A DNA stretch of 64,000 nucleotides from Enterobacteriaceae bacterium RIT693 (GTDB lineage Bacteria > Pseudomonadota > Gammaproteobacteria > Enterobacterales > Enterobacteriaceae), in the NCBI GenBank assembly GCA_009668225.1, contig WJYK01000001.1, positions 434,001 to 498,000 on the forward strand, in the 5' to 3' direction. Numbering within the stretch: the first letter of the stretch is position 1; every line of letters starts with the position of its first letter. Both the position numbers and the translations under genes were made by a program. The notes beneath the pieces are model-generated. The model had not been told where the DNA came from and searched no databases. It was given only the letters and a program-made list of their open reading frames with translations. Below are positions 1-9,501 of this stretch, in pieces.

Positions 1-171
1 AAATTACCTTTACATGAAAAAACGACACAAATGCTGTGTCGGGCATCAGTACAACAATTGTGGTGGCTTTTGTCCAGTCCAGAATTGCTAAAAAGTGATA
101 AAAGTCGCTAACTTTTTACCAGCTTGCGCATTACACCTTGTTTTTAAAGGGGTATAAAAACCCTCATTTTT
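1..171 (-). promoter_or_regulatory. cspE: Leader region of a cold-shock gene, probably cspE (coding part outside window)
   Basis: Read leftward, this stretch ends with a purine-rich AAAGG just before the window edge. That is the usual layout of the long cspE 5' leader, and cspE lies next to pagP in E. coli. A hairpin (CGACACA at 23-29, TGTGTCG at 35-41) is followed in the leftward direction by a run of T (complement of 17-22), giving a terminator-like structure shortly before the ribosome binding site. The start codon itself is not in the window, so the assignment to cspE is inference from synteny and from recalled similarity of the leader. Confidence 0.55.
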
Positions 172-195
172 TTGCCTGCTTCAGGTCGTACAAAA

Positions 196-771
196 TCAGA
201 ACTGGAACCGCAGCCAGGCAAAGTAGACGTTACCGTTATTGTAAGTCCCGGGAATGTAGGTCATCTGGAAGGTCGCCGGGCCATAACCAATAGAAGCCAG
301 CGGCAGCACCAGCGGCACGGGAATGTATTTCCAGTTATCGCGCGCGGTCACACCAACGGTATAACCCAGCCCTACGTGGAAGTTATCATCGCGCAGCGGC
401 CGCCAGGTTTTCTCCCAGCCATAACCCCCGATAGGCTCCCATTTGTTGAAAGAGTCTTTAAACGCCATCAGATAGAGGCCATTCCAGTTACCTTCTTCAT
501 CCCAGCGCGACTTGCCAAACCCCACACCCCATGGTCGCTCGTTATAGCGATCCGTTTTCTCTTTGTCATAGGCAAACCGGGCATGCCAGGTAATCGCCGG
601 GACGTAAAGATCGTAATGTTGTGGTTCGTTCCAGGTTGTAGAAACCTGGCTTGAGAACGTCTCCCATGCGTTGCTGAAAAATCGCCCTTCTTCGGCAAAT
701 GCCGCCGGGGCGCTTAGCACCAGCGTGAAAACAAAAATCAGAATTGAGGACAGTTTATTCGTGTAAGTCAC
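196..771 (-). CDS. pagP: Lipid A palmitoyltransferase PagP
   Basis: Outer-membrane beta-barrel enzyme that moves a palmitate chain from a phospholipid to lipid A, giving resistance to cationic peptides. The 191-residue product has a signal peptide ending near residue 26 (AFA|EEG) and alternating aromatic barrel strands. The expected catalytic residues are visible: His in the early [15 protein letters not shown] region and the Asp-Ser pair in FKDSFNKW. It ends in Phe (RFQF), typical of outer-membrane proteins. Translation appears to start at GTG (769-771); no in-frame ATG lies near. It sits between the cold-shock leader and the copper-efflux operon; in E. coli the neighbours are dcuC and cspE, so the efflux operon is an insertion between pagP and dcuC. 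Confidence 0.95.
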   Translation of the reverse strand: MTYTNKLSSILIFVFTLVLSAPAAFAEEGRFFSNAWETFSSQVSTTWNEPQHYDLYVPAITWHARFAYDKEKTDRYNERPWGVGFGKSRWDEEGNWNGLYLMAFKDSFNKWEPIGGYGWEKTWRPLRDDNFHVGLGYTVGVTARDNWKYIPVPLVLPLASIGYGPATFQMTYIPGTYNNGNVYFAWLRFQF

Positions 772-929
772 GTCGTTATTACCGTATTAAAATTCGACAG
801 GTACCTTACTGAATTATATCTCAATGAAAGCTAAATCAGCACATGACTTAGAAAGAAAAGCAGCCATCCCCCCGTGTCAATACACTGGATTCTCAAATGC
901 CATTCAGATAATTATGAATAAGAATGTAA

Positions 930-959
930 GTAAGAGCGCATAACTTAATGCGCTCTTAC
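930..959 (-). terminator. 12-bp stem hairpin after cusA
   Basis: A perfect 12-bp inverted repeat (930-941 with 948-959, loop aactta) lies 11 bp beyond the cusA stop. The downstream leftward sequence is T-rich but has no clean T run, so it may be a weak or bidirectional terminator for the cus operon. Confidence 0.6.
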
Positions 960-970
960 GAAGTAACGAA

Positions 971-3900
971 TTACCTTCGCTTCTTAATTAGCATATATAC
1001 CGCAGGGATAACCAACATCGAAAGCAGCGGAGCGGTTACCATTCCCCCAATCATCGGTGCGGCAATACGACGCATCACTTCCGACCCGGTTCCATTTCCC
1101 CACATAATAGGCAACAGGCCCGCCATAATGGTGGCAACCGTCATCACCTTAGGTCTGACGCGCAGCACAGCGCCTTCGTGAATCGCTCGTCGCAGCATGC
1201 CCACATCCTGCACCTCATCGGTTTTCTGGTGTTTAATAAGCGCCTGATTTAAATAAAGCACCATGATCACGCCAAATTCCGCAGCTACGCCCGCCAGAGC
1301 AATAAAACCAACGGCACCAGCAACGGACAAGTTATATCCCAACAGATAGAGTAACCACACGCCGCCAATTAATGAGAAAGGTAAAGTCCCCATAATTAAT
1401 AGTGCATCTTTTACTCGTGAGAAGGTGACATATAACAATACAAATATGATTAATAAGGTAAATGGCAGCACAATTTTTAATTTAGCCGTAGCACGTTCAA
1501 GATATTCAAACTGCCCAGACCATGAAAGCGAAACGCCTTCAGGCAGCTTCACCTGCCCGGCAACCGCACGCTGCATATCTTCCACGGCAGACTTTAAATC
1601 ACGCCCGCGCAAATCAACATAGATCCAGTTAGACAGGCGCGCATTTTCACTTTTCAGCATCGGTGGCCCTTCGGTGATGGCAATGTTAGCCAATTCAGAG
1701 AGCGCCAGCTGGCTGCCGTTGGCGGTGATAACGGGCAAATCACGCAGTTTTTGCAGGTTGTCGCGCAGTTCGCGTGGATAACGCACGTTGATAGGGAAGC
1801 GTTCGCGCCCTTCAATGGTTTCACCGATGTTCTCGCCTCCAATAACCGTGGCCACCAGCGACTGCAATTCCTTAACCGAAACGCCGTAGCGCGCCGCTTT
1901 GCGACGATCGATATCGATATCCACATAGCGCCCACCGCCCAAACGCTCGGCCAGCGCTGAGGTAACGCCAGGCACCTGCTTCACTACGCGTTCAATCTGT
2001 TCCGCGACTGACTCAATGGCGGCAATATTATTGCCGTTCACCTTTATTCCGACCGGGCTTTTGATCCCGGTGGCCAGCATATCCAGGCGGTTACGAATAG
2101 GCGGCACCCACACATTGGCAATCCCCGGCACTTTCACCACGCTATCCAGTTCGTTCACCAGCTTGTCCATCGTCATTCCTGGCCGCCACTGGTCACGAGG
2201 TTTAAAGCGAATGGTGGTTTCAATCATCGTTAATGGCGCAGGATCGGTCGCCGTTTCGGCGCGCCCGGCTTTGCCAAAGACGGTCTCCACCTCCGGCACG
2301 GTTTTTATCAGGCGATCGGTCTGCTGCAGCAGTCGCCCTGCCTCGCGCGTCGAAATGCCCGGCAGCGTCGAAGGCATATACAGCAAATCGCCTTCGTCCA
2401 GCGGCGGCATAAACTCGCTGCCCAACTTGCTTAGCGGCCAAAGCGTAGCCACCAGCAGCACGCCAGCAACGGCCAATGTAGTTTTCGGCCTGTCGAGCAC
2501 CTTTTCCAGCACGGGCTCGTAGGCCGCGATAAGCCAGCGGTTGATAGGGTTCGCTTTCTCGTCAGGGATCTTGCCGCGAATAAACCAGCCCATCAACACC
2601 GGCACTAGCGTGATTCCCAGACCCGCGGCCACCGCCATGGAATAGGTTTTGGTGAAAGCCAGCGGTGAAAACATCCTGCCCTCCTGCGCCTCAAGAGAGA
2701 AAACAGGGATAAACGACAGGGTAATAATCAACAGGCTACAGAACAGCGCCGGCCCCACTTCGACCGCGGCCTGCTGGGAGATTTGCCAATAATCCGCGCT
2801 GCGAGGCTGCTCCCCCGGATGCTCGTGCCGCCACTGCTCAAGCACCTTGTGCATATTCTCAATCATCACTATCGCCGCATCGACCATCGCGCCAATGGCA
2901 ATCGCAATCCCGCCGAGCGACATGATATTGGCATTCACGCCCTGGTAGTGCATGACGATAAACGCCCCCAAAATACCGAGCGGTAAAGTGATGATCGCCA
3001 CCAGCGCAGAGCGGAAATGAAACAGGAACAACGAACAAATAATGGCCACCACGATAAACTCTTCCAGCAATTTATGGGAGAGCGTTTCTATCGCATTTTC
3101 AATAAGATGAGAGCGGTCATAAACCGGCACTATTTCAACACCGGCGGGTAGGCTCTTCTGCAGCTGCGCCAGCTTTTCTTTTACCGCATTGATGGTTTCA
3201 AGGGCATTTTTGCCATAGCGCATAACGATAATACCGCCTGCAACCTCGCCTTCCCCGTTAAACTCGGCAACGCCCCGGCGGATTTCCGGCCCCAGCCTGA
3301 CGGACGCAACGTCAGAAAGCAGCACCGGCACGCCGTCGCGGCTGGTGATGACCACCTGCTTAAAATCATCCAGATTTTTGAGGTAACCGGAGGTGCGAAC
3401 CATATACTCGGCCTCCCCCATTTCGAGCACCGAACCGCCCCCTTCCTGATTGGCGCTTTTCACCGCATTAATGACCTGCTCGTGGGTAATATTCAGCGCC
3501 TTCATACGTTCCGGGTCGAGCACAATCTGGTACTGGCGCACCATGCCGCCCACGCTCGCGACTTCGGAAACGTTAGGCACGGTTTTCAGCTCAAATTTCA
3601 GCGTCCAGTCCTGCAGGGCTCGCAGGTCAGCAAGGCTGTGTTTCCCGGTTCTGTCCACCAGCGCATACTCGTACACCCAGCCTACCCCGGTAGCATCCGG
3701 TCCCAGCGAGGCTTTTGCTTCCGGCGGCAGCTGCGACTGCACCTGGCTCAGGTATTCCAGTACCCTGGAACGCGCCCAGTAAGGGTCGGTGCCATCGTCG
3801 AACAGAATGTAAACATAGGAATCGCCAAACATGGAGAACCCACGCACCGTTTTAGCGCCCGGTACCGACAACATAGTGGTGGTCAGCGGATATGTCACCT

Positions 3901-4090
3901 GATCCTCAACGATTTGCGGTGCTTTGCCCGGATAGCTGACCCGCACAATCACCTGCACATCAGAGAGATCCGGTAGAGCATCAAGCGGCGCACGCTGTAA
4001 CGACCACAGCCCCCACGCCGCCATAATAATAGCGGCCAGCACCACCAGCAGGCGGTTTTTAAGCGACCAGCGGATAACGGCGGCAATCAT
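971..4090 (-). CDS. cusA: Cu(I)/Ag(I) efflux RND pump, CusA type
   Basis: Inner-membrane proton-driven pump of a tripartite copper/silver exporter. The 1039-residue protein is the usual CusA/SilA length and keeps the heavy-metal RND signatures PDLSDVQV near residue 40 and GAKTVRGFS near 80. The three methionines that form the CusA metal site are present in context: [19 protein letters not shown] and [11 protein letters not shown]. The fourth-helix motif [13 protein letters not shown] carries the acidic residue of the proton relay. Its ATG overlaps the cusB stop by 4 bp, so it is co-translated as the last gene of cusF-C-B-A. No cusRS two-component pair is nearby. Confidence 0.95.
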   Translation of the reverse strand: MIAAVIRWSLKNRLLVVLAAIIMAAWGLWSLQRAPLDALPDLSDVQVIVRVSYPGKAPQIVEDQVTYPLTTTMLSVPGAKTVRGFSMFGDSYVYILFDDGTDPYWARSRVLEYLSQVQSQLPPEAKASLGPDATGVGWVYEYALVDRTGKHSLADLRALQDWTLKFELKTVPNVSEVASVGGMVRQYQIVLDPERMKALNITHEQVINAVKSANQEGGGSVLEMGEAEYMVRTSGYLKNLDDFKQVVITSRDGVPVLLSDVASVRLGPEIRRGVAEFNGEGEVAGGIIVMRYGKNALETINAVKEKLAQLQKSLPAGVEIVPVYDRSHLIENAIETLSHKLLEEFIVVAIICSLFLFHFRSALVAIITLPLGILGAFIVMHYQGVNANIMSLGGIAIAIGAMVDAAIVMIENMHKVLEQWRHEHPGEQPRSADYWQISQQAAVEVGPALFCSLLIITLSFIPVFSLEAQEGRMFSPLAFTKTYSMAVAAGLGITLVPVLMGWFIRGKIPDEKANPINRWLIAAYEPVLEKVLDRPKTTLAVAGVLLVATLWPLSKLGSEFMPPLDEGDLLYMPSTLPGISTREAGRLLQQTDRLIKTVPEVETVFGKAGRAETATDPAPLTMIETTIRFKPRDQWRPGMTMDKLVNELDSVVKVPGIANVWVPPIRNRLDMLATGIKSPVGIKVNGNNIAAIESVAEQIERVVKQVPGVTSALAERLGGGRYVDIDIDRRKAARYGVSVKELQSLVATVIGGENIGETIEGRERFPINVRYPRELRDNLQKLRDLPVITANGSQLALSELANIAITEGPPMLKSENARLSNWIYVDLRGRDLKSAVEDMQRAVAGQVKLPEGVSLSWSGQFEYLERATAKLKIVLPFTLLIIFVLLYVTFSRVKDALLIMGTLPFSLIGGVWLLYLLGYNLSVAGAVGFIALAGVAAEFGVIMVLYLNQALIKHQKTDEVQDVGMLRRAIHEGAVLRVRPKVMTVATIMAGLLPIMWGNGTGSEVMRRIAAPMIGGMVTAPLLSMLVIPAVYMLIKKRR

Positions 4091-5553
4091 TTGTGCGCCT
4101 CCGCCATCGGCATCAGATGAGTAATCACGGCCCCCTGCTCGTCATCCATCGTAAAGCTGAACATCACTGCGTCCCCCGGCTTCAGGTTAGTCGGTGACTT
4201 CAGCGCAAACGGCATCACCATCGCCCCCCAGTTCAGCGCGGGAATAGGATGATGAGAAATGGTAATGTCATCCGCGCTCACCGCTTTCACCACACCTTCT
4301 CCGTCGTAGGTTTTCACCGCTGGCTGGGCTTTTGGCTGCGCTTCTGACGCGGGTAAAGCGCTGCGCAGGCTTGCCTCTGAGTCGATAAGGAACTGGCCGG
4401 AAGTGACCACTTTCTCCCCTTCACTCAGCCCAGAACGAATCTCAACCCAGCCTTTATCGCTGATGCCGGGCACCACGTTCACCGGACGGAAATGCCCCCC
4501 CTCTTCGGCAACCAGCACCCGGCTTTGGCTCCCGGTTTCAATCAGCGACTCTTCCGGTACGGCCATAACAGCTGCGCGCGGCTGCTGGTTCGCCAGATGA
4601 ACGCTCAGGTACATACCTGGCTTAAGCTTCATTTGTGGATTATCGAGGACAATGCGCGCTTTCAGGGTGCGGGTGGTTGTTTCAAGATTCGGCAACAGCT
4701 CGCTTACCCGGCCGTGAAACACCTCGCCTGGCCAGCTATCGGCGGTAGCCACAATCTCGCTGCCCGGCTGTAATGCCTGAGCCTGCGACTGAGGGTAATC
4801 CACCACAATCCACACCGACTCGAGGCTTGCTACTTCGAACAGCGGCGCATTCGCGGTAACCTGCTGCCCCTCGCGAGCCTCAAGCTTATTCACGTAGCCG
4901 GCAAGCTTCGCGCGAACGGTAACGCGGGTTTGAGATTTGCCGCTGCGCTCAACCTGCCGAATCACCTCGGCGGGCATAAACTGCAGTTGTAATCGTTCTC
5001 TCGCCGCCGCGGTTAAAGCGCTGTCTCCCAGCTTGCGCACGGCCAGATACTCCTGCTGCGCGGCGGTCCATTCCGGGAACCAAAGCTGTGCCAGCGGTTC
5101 TCCGGCTTTCACATACTGCTGCGGCGCTTTGACATACAGCGTTTCAACAATACCGTTGGCGCTGGCCGGGATAATTTGCACGCTACGTTCATCAAGCGTC
5201 ACGGTCGCGAAGGCCGCAAACGGCACGCTCAGCGCCCTACGTTCAACGGCGGCCGTCTTAATGCCCAGGTTCTGCTGCTGACGATTACTGACCGTCACGC
5301 CGCCGTCGTTGGCCACTTCATCCGCATAGCGCGGCACCAGCGCCATATCCATAAACGGCGATTTGCCAGGCTTGTCGAACCGCTGCCCCGGCACCATAGG
5401 ATCGTACCAGTAAAGCACTTTACGCCCGCTCTCCTGCTGGGCCTGAGATTCTGGGTGTTGGTGTGCGGTTTGTTGCTTCCCGGCGTAATAACCTGCGGCC
5501 AGCGCGGTCACAACCGCCACCGCCAGCAGGGAAAAAGTAAGTGATTTTTTCAT
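4087..5553 (-). CDS. cusB: CusB-type periplasmic adaptor with a fused C-terminal CusF-like domain
   Basis: Membrane-fusion protein linking the RND pump to the outer-membrane channel. A signal/anchor helix is followed by the heavy-metal-binding [10 protein letters not shown] motif near residue 50, a barrel-sandwich/alpha-hairpin core (about 100-340) and an RND-adaptor beta domain. At 488 residues it is about 80 longer than E. coli CusB. The extra C-terminal part (about 410-485) reads as a CusF fold, with [18 protein letters not shown] carrying the His, Trp and two Met used by CusF to bind Cu(I)/Ag(I). The start overlaps the cusC stop by one base. The fused chaperone domain may hand metal straight to CusA. 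Confidence 0.92.
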   Translation of the reverse strand: MKKSLTFSLLAVAVVTALAAGYYAGKQQTAHQHPESQAQQESGRKVLYWYDPMVPGQRFDKPGKSPFMDMALVPRYADEVANDGGVTVSNRQQQNLGIKTAAVERRALSVPFAAFATVTLDERSVQIIPASANGIVETLYVKAPQQYVKAGEPLAQLWFPEWTAAQQEYLAVRKLGDSALTAAARERLQLQFMPAEVIRQVERSGKSQTRVTVRAKLAGYVNKLEAREGQQVTANAPLFEVASLESVWIVVDYPQSQAQALQPGSEIVATADSWPGEVFHGRVSELLPNLETTTRTLKARIVLDNPQMKLKPGMYLSVHLANQQPRAAVMAVPEESLIETGSQSRVLVAEEGGHFRPVNVVPGISDKGWVEIRSGLSEGEKVVTSGQFLIDSEASLRSALPASEAQPKAQPAVKTYDGEGVVKAVSADDITISHHPIPALNWGAMVMPFALKSPTNLKPGDAVMFSFTMDDEQGAVITHLMPMAEAHK

Positions 5554-6806
5554 TAGTTAACATCCTGAGGCGTAAGGTAGCGAATCGCGGCCCAGTTGGT
5601 GGCAACGGCTTTTTCAGCGCTGCTGGCGGTAAGTTCGCTGTCCAGAAGATCACGGCGAGCGGCAAGCAGTTCAGCCAGAGAAGACTGCCCGGCACGATAC
5701 TGTGACTCCAGCAACGACAGACGCTGGCGCTGAAGCGGCAAAGCCTGTTCCTGCTGGCGCTGCCAGACGCTTTGCGCGGCCTGGTAATTCGCCACCAGAG
5801 AGTGAACAAGGGCAATACGCTCGCGGCGAGCAAGCGCTAACCGATCGTTCGCTTCCATCGCCCGCGAAACATCCGCAGAGTAGTCTTTGTCCTGCCGCTG
5901 AGGCTTAAATAGCGGAAGATCAACGGTAAACATTACGCCCGCCATATCGTCATAACCCTCGGCACGGCGCCCGTAATAAACCTCAACGCCTACGTCAGGT
6001 TTGGCAGCCACCGCAGACTGCGCTGATTTCGCACGCGCAACATCAGCTTCACGGGCGGCCTCAATCATCTCCGGATGCTGCATCACGCCCTCTTCAAGCA
6101 CCTCAGGTGCGGCCGGTAAACGCTGGTAGCGCGGCAGCGCGCCGTTCACGCTATCCACGGTCTGCCCCGTCAACTGCAGCAGCCGCGTTTGCGCCAGCGT
6201 GACATCACGCTCGGCAAGCGTGACTTTGTCCTGCATGGTGAGCAGCGTCATGCGGATATCCACTACGCCGGAAGCAGGCGAACTGCCGCTGGCAACGGTG
6301 GCTTTCTGGACGCCAATCTGCCGCTCGGTTTCATTTACCAGCTTGCGGGCAGCGGTAAGCACTCGCTCAGACAGGGCGAGATCCAGCCAGGCCTGCGCGG
6401 TATCACGCTGAAGATTGGCGCGAATCACCTCGGCTTTCGCCTGGCTGCTGGCCGACTGCGCCAGAATGGTATCCGCCTTGCGGTCACGTTTTTCCTCGCT
6501 GACGTAATCCTGCATGATGCCGATGCGCTGCATCGTCATCCCCTCACGGCTAAAGCGATGGTTGTTACTGCCCTGCACCGGCACGTTTTCAATACCAAAT
6601 TTCAGCTTAGGATCGGGCAATTGCCGGGCGGAGTCGGCCATCGCGTTTAGCGCATCGCTCTGATTACGGTTAGCGGACAGCGCCGCGGAATAGTGTTCGG
6701 CGGCCAGCAGAGTCTGTTGCAGGCTGAGCTCCGCCGCCTGAGCGACGGAGACAAACGTAGCCAACAGCACCCCGCCGAGCCAGAGGCTCAGGGTGTGTCG
6801 TTTCAT
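5553..6806 (-). CDS. cusC: TolC-family outer-membrane channel of the copper efflux system
   Basis: Outer-membrane factor giving the tripartite pump its exit duct. The 417-residue protein has a cleavable signal peptide (cut after AQA near residue 24) and two outer-membrane-efflux repeats rich in Ala/Gln/Arg coiled-coil helices. It is shorter than E. coli CusC (about 457). There is no lipobox Cys after the signal peptide, whereas CusC is a lipoprotein, so it is closer to the CzcC/CnrC style. It lies 11 bp after cusF and overlaps cusB by one base, which fixes its role by context. Confidence 0.85.
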   Translation of the reverse strand: MKRHTLSLWLGGVLLATFVSVAQAAELSLQQTLLAAEHYSAALSANRNQSDALNAMADSARQLPDPKLKFGIENVPVQGSNNHRFSREGMTMQRIGIMQDYVSEEKRDRKADTILAQSASSQAKAEVIRANLQRDTAQAWLDLALSERVLTAARKLVNETERQIGVQKATVASGSSPASGVVDIRMTLLTMQDKVTLAERDVTLAQTRLLQLTGQTVDSVNGALPRYQRLPAAPEVLEEGVMQHPEMIEAAREADVARAKSAQSAVAAKPDVGVEVYYGRRAEGYDDMAGVMFTVDLPLFKPQRQDKDYSADVSRAMEANDRLALARRERIALVHSLVANYQAAQSVWQRQQEQALPLQRQRLSLLESQYRAGQSSLAELLAARRDLLDSELTASSAEKAVATNWAAIRYLTPQDVN

Positions 6807-6817
6807 GGCAACCTCGG

Positions 6818-7195
6818 TTATTTAAGCGGGGTGGCGGAAACCAACTGATACCCGGCTGCATGCTGGGCGAAAGAGAAAGCAATCTTCTCCCCTACCGTTA
6901 ACGTCGGCAGCGTACCTTCTTTCGGCAACGTGAAGGTCATGGTCATAGCGGGCCAGCCAAGCTCGGTGACGGGATGGTGAGAAATGGACACCGTATCGGC
7001 AGTGATTTTCTTCACTACACCTTCGGTTTTGTAGACCTTAGAAGACGGTGTGGCGTCAGAAGACATCGACATGCCGGGCATATCGGACATCCCCTTCATT
7101 GAGGACATATCGTGAGCAGTTTCAGCGGAAAATGCAGGGAAAGAGGCAGCGGTAAGCAGCGCAAAGGCGGCGACAAAACGAATAGCGTTAAACAT
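6818..7195 (-). CDS. cusF: Periplasmic copper/silver chaperone CusF
   Basis: Small periplasmic metallochaperone that delivers Cu(I)/Ag(I) to the CusB adaptor. The 125-residue precursor has a signal peptide (to about residue 23), then a His/Met-rich linker with repeated M-x2/3-M spacing (residues 28-46), then the CusF OB-fold. ISHHPVTELGWPAMTMTF holds the His, Trp, Met and Met ligands. It is the first clear cus gene of the leftward operon; the order F-C-B-A differs from E. coli C-F-B-A. The same fold recurs at the C terminus of the adjacent CusB. Confidence 0.92.
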   Translation of the reverse strand: MFNAIRFVAAFALLTAASFPAFSAETAHDMSSMKGMSDMPGMSMSSDATPSSKVYKTEGVVKKITADTVSISHHPVTELGWPAMTMTFTLPKEGTLPTLTVGEKIAFSFAQHAAGYQLVSATPLK

Positions 7196-7262
7196 GATTA
7201 ATCTCCAAAAACACAGTCAAAAAGAAATAGGGCAAAGCCCCGAGGCATTGACGGTGCTGGAG

Positions 7263-7676
7263 TTATTCTCTAAAACGGCAAAAACGGATGGTTGCCGGGG
7301 GGCCTGTTGCTGGAGGAGTAACGTAAGATGTGGATTCAACGGCCGTTGAGCACTGAGGCGCAATTAGCGCGAGCGAGTTGGTAACCGGTAAAGCAACCGG
7401 CGAACTGTGCCCGTTGTCTTTTTGCATGACGTCCGGAACGCAGTGCTTCTCGCACAGCGGGTTGCTGATTTTCGCCTGCATCGCCTTTTCAGGCATCTGC
7501 ATGGCACCATTGTGCGGGGCCACCATTGGGCCGGCGGTCATATCAACCGGACAATCGTAAGACGCTATCGCCACCTGACTGTTGACAAAAAACCAGCCCA
7601 ACGCCAACAGCAGCATCAAAAGATGCTTTCTGATAAAGCGCCAGCGGCTTGTCGACCAGAGGGAGGTGTGCAGCAT
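7263..7676 (-). CDS. Unrecognised small exported protein upstream of cusF
   Basis: A 137-residue protein with an N-terminal hydrophobic segment (about 19-38, LLMLLLALGWFFV) preceded by Arg/Lys, which could be a signal peptide or anchor. The remainder contains several candidate metal ligands: YDCPVDM, a Met/His stretch and CEKHCVPDVM, followed by a Pro/Thr-rich tail with Cys. I do not recognise a family. It lies 67 bp upstream of cusF on the same strand, so it is probably the first gene of the cus operon, and its Cys/His/Met content suits a copper-related role (inference only). Confidence 0.65.
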   Translation of the reverse strand: MLHTSLWSTSRWRFIRKHLLMLLLALGWFFVNSQVAIASYDCPVDMTAGPMVAPHNGAMQMPEKAMQAKISNPLCEKHCVPDVMQKDNGHSSPVALPVTNSLALIAPQCSTAVESTSYVTPPATGPPATIRFCRFRE

Positions 7677-8082
7677 AAAAACCCCGACATAAAAGTGATC
7701 GGCAGTATAAGCAGCAGCATGCGGTGTTTTAAAGGTTTTTTTAAATGCTTTACGAAAAGCTTTTAAATTAACAATTCAGACAAATAATTACCGCCATTTC
7801 ATAACGCATTGCCGTTTTAATCAGCAAAATCCGCGCGCCTTTTATTCCGCAGTTTAAGAAACGATGTGCATAACCGCTATGCACCCAGCAAAACCGTTGG
7901 CTAAAGTTGTTCCGTTGCAATGAAAGTTGACGCTCATCAGAAACTCTAAACGGGTTCTGAGGCAAATTCTTAGCCCTTACAGCTTCCTGTAAAAAATCAC
8001 TATTCTTATTTTCTGAAAGAAGACAACTTTTAGCCGCAAGCGTAAGGACGCCGTAGAGCGCCTTAACGTACCGGGGGATATA
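7677..8082. promoter_or_regulatory. Divergent intergenic region between the cus operon and dcuC
   Basis: This 406-bp gap must hold the leftward cus promoter and the rightward dcuC promoter. I see no convincing copper-regulator palindrome. A GGGGG ribosome binding site lies just before the dcuC ATG. A 65-codon leftward reading frame at 7768-7965 has no ribosome binding site and unremarkable composition and is not called. Confidence 0.5.
7927..7940 (+). promoter_or_regulatory. Possible FNR site upstream of dcuC
   Basis: TTGAC-GCTC-ATCAG matches the FNR consensus TTGAT-N4-ATCAA at 8 of 10 positions and lies about 143 bp before the dcuC start. Anaerobic FNR activation of dcuC is known in E. coli. 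The site is a motif match only. Confidence 0.4.
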
Positions 8083-9462
8083 ATGCTTACAATTCTGGAA
8101 CTTATTATTGGTGTAGTGGTGATTGTGGGCGTGGCCCGCTACATCATCAAGGGCTATTCCGCAACCGGCGTGCTGTTCGTCGGGGGGTTATTGTTGCTGA
8201 TCGTCAGCGCGCTGATGGGGCATAAAGTCTTACCCGCCAGCGCGGAAAGTACCGGCTACACCGCTACGGATATCTTTGAATATGTCAAAATCCTGCTAAT
8301 GAGCCGCGGTGGCGATCTCGGGATGATGATCATGATGCTGTGCGGTTTTGCAGCCTACATGACCCACATCGGTGCCAATGACGTGGTGGTTAAACTGGCG
8401 TCTAAGCCGCTGAAGTTTATCAATTCCCCCTATTTACTGATGATTGCCGCCTACTTTGTGGCCTGCCTGATGTCGCTGGCAGTCTCTTCCGCAACCGGCC
8501 TGGGCGTACTGTTGATGGCAACGCTGTTCCCGGTGATGGTCAACGTCGGCATCAGCCGCGGCGCGGCGGCAGCCATCTGCGCGTCTCCGGCAGCCATTAT
8601 CCTGGCCCCGACCTCCGGCGATGTCGTGCTGGCTGCACAGGCTTCAGAAATGTCGCTGGTCGATTTCGCCTTTAAAACGACCATTCCTATTTCCATTGCC
8701 GCCATCATCAGCATGGCAATTGCGCACTTTTTCTGGCAACGCTATCTCGATAAAAAAGAACACATTAACCACGAAATGCTGGACGTGACGGAAATTCAGA
8801 CCAACGCGCCCTCTTTCTACGCTCTTCTGCCGTTTACGCCGATCATCGGCGTGCTGATTTTCGACGGCAAATGGGGCCCACAGCTGCATATCATTACTAT
8901 TCTGGTCATTTGTATTCTGATTGCCGCCCTGATTGAGTTTTTCCGCAGCTTCAATACCCAGCACGTCTTCTCGGGTATGGAAGTGTGCTACCGCGGCATG
9001 GCGGATGCGTTCGCCAACGTGGTGATGCTGCTGGTTGCCGCTGGCGTATTTGCTCAAGGACTTAGCACCATCGGCTTTATTCAAAGCCTGATTTCCATTG
9101 CCACCTCGTTTGGCTCGGCGAGTATTATTTTGATGCTGGTGCTGGTCGTGCTGACCATGCTGGCGGCAATGACCACCGGCTCCGGTAACGCGCCGTTCTA
9201 TGCCTTCGTCGAAATGATCCCGAAACTGGCCCACTCTTCCGGCATTAACCCGGCTTACCTGACCATTCCGATGCTGCAGGCCTCCAACCTTGGGCGCACC
9301 ATTTCTCCGGTTTCCGGTGTCGTGGTTGCCGTTGCGGGGATGGCAAAAATCTCACCGTTCGAGGTGGTTAAGCGAACCTCTGTTCCGGTTGCCGTTGGCC
9401 TTATCGTGGTCATTATCGCCACCGAGATTCTGGTGCCCGCCGCCGCGGTTATCGGTAACTAA
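8083..9462 (+). CDS. dcuC: Anaerobic C4-dicarboxylate transporter DcuC
   Basis: Inner-membrane carrier of the DcuC family, mainly a succinate exporter/antiporter during fermentation. The 459-residue product (E. coli about 461) is hydrophobic throughout with about 12 membrane segments and the family stretches GFAAYMTHIGAND near residue 90 and TTGSGNAPFYAFVEMIP near 367. The ATG follows a strong GGGGG ribosome binding site. It converges on dpiA and is separated from it by a 9-bp-stem hairpin. Its place beside the cit genes suits a citrate-fermenting cell that must excrete succinate. Confidence 0.95.
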   Translation: MLTILELIIGVVVIVGVARYIIKGYSATGVLFVGGLLLLIVSALMGHKVLPASAESTGYTATDIFEYVKILLMSRGGDLGMMIMMLCGFAAYMTHIGANDVVVKLASKPLKFINSPYLLMIAAYFVACLMSLAVSSATGLGVLLMATLFPVMVNVGISRGAAAAICASPAAIILAPTSGDVVLAAQASEMSLVDFAFKTTIPISIAAIISMAIAHFFWQRYLDKKEHINHEMLDVTEIQTNAPSFYALLPFTPIIGVLIFDGKWGPQLHIITILVICILIAALIEFFRSFNTQHVFSGMEVCYRGMADAFANVVMLLVAAGVFAQGLSTIGFIQSLISIATSFGSASIILMLVLVVLTMLAAMTTGSGNAPFYAFVEMIPKLAHSSGINPAYLTIPMLQASNLGRTISPVSGVVVAVAGMAKISPFEVVKRTSVPVAVGLIVVIIATEILVPAAAVIGN

Positions 9463-9477
9463 TCCACCAGGTGTCAT

Positions 9478-9501
9478 GCCGGGTAACAGGATTTACCCGG
9501 C
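9478..9501. terminator. Bidirectional hairpin between dcuC and dpiA
   Basis: A perfect 9-bp stem, GCCGGGTAA (9478-9486) with TTACCCGGC (9493-9501), fills the 39-bp gap between the convergent dcuC and dpiA stops. Confidence 0.75.

Noticed and set aside
780-850. PhoP box in front of pagP
   Set aside because: Only a weak GATTTA-N5-CATTGA pair lies near a TATAAT, with spacing that does not fit PhoP promoters.
7768-7965. 65-codon leftward reading frame between the cus operon and dcuC
   Set aside because: No ribosome binding site, composition unlike neighbouring genes, and it occupies the region needed for two promoters.
8644-9234. 196-codon frame antisense to dcuC and similar long antisense frames (for example 53239-54120, 55239-56081, 59659-60525)
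   Set aside because: They are shadows of strongly supported genes caused by codon bias in GC-rich DNA.
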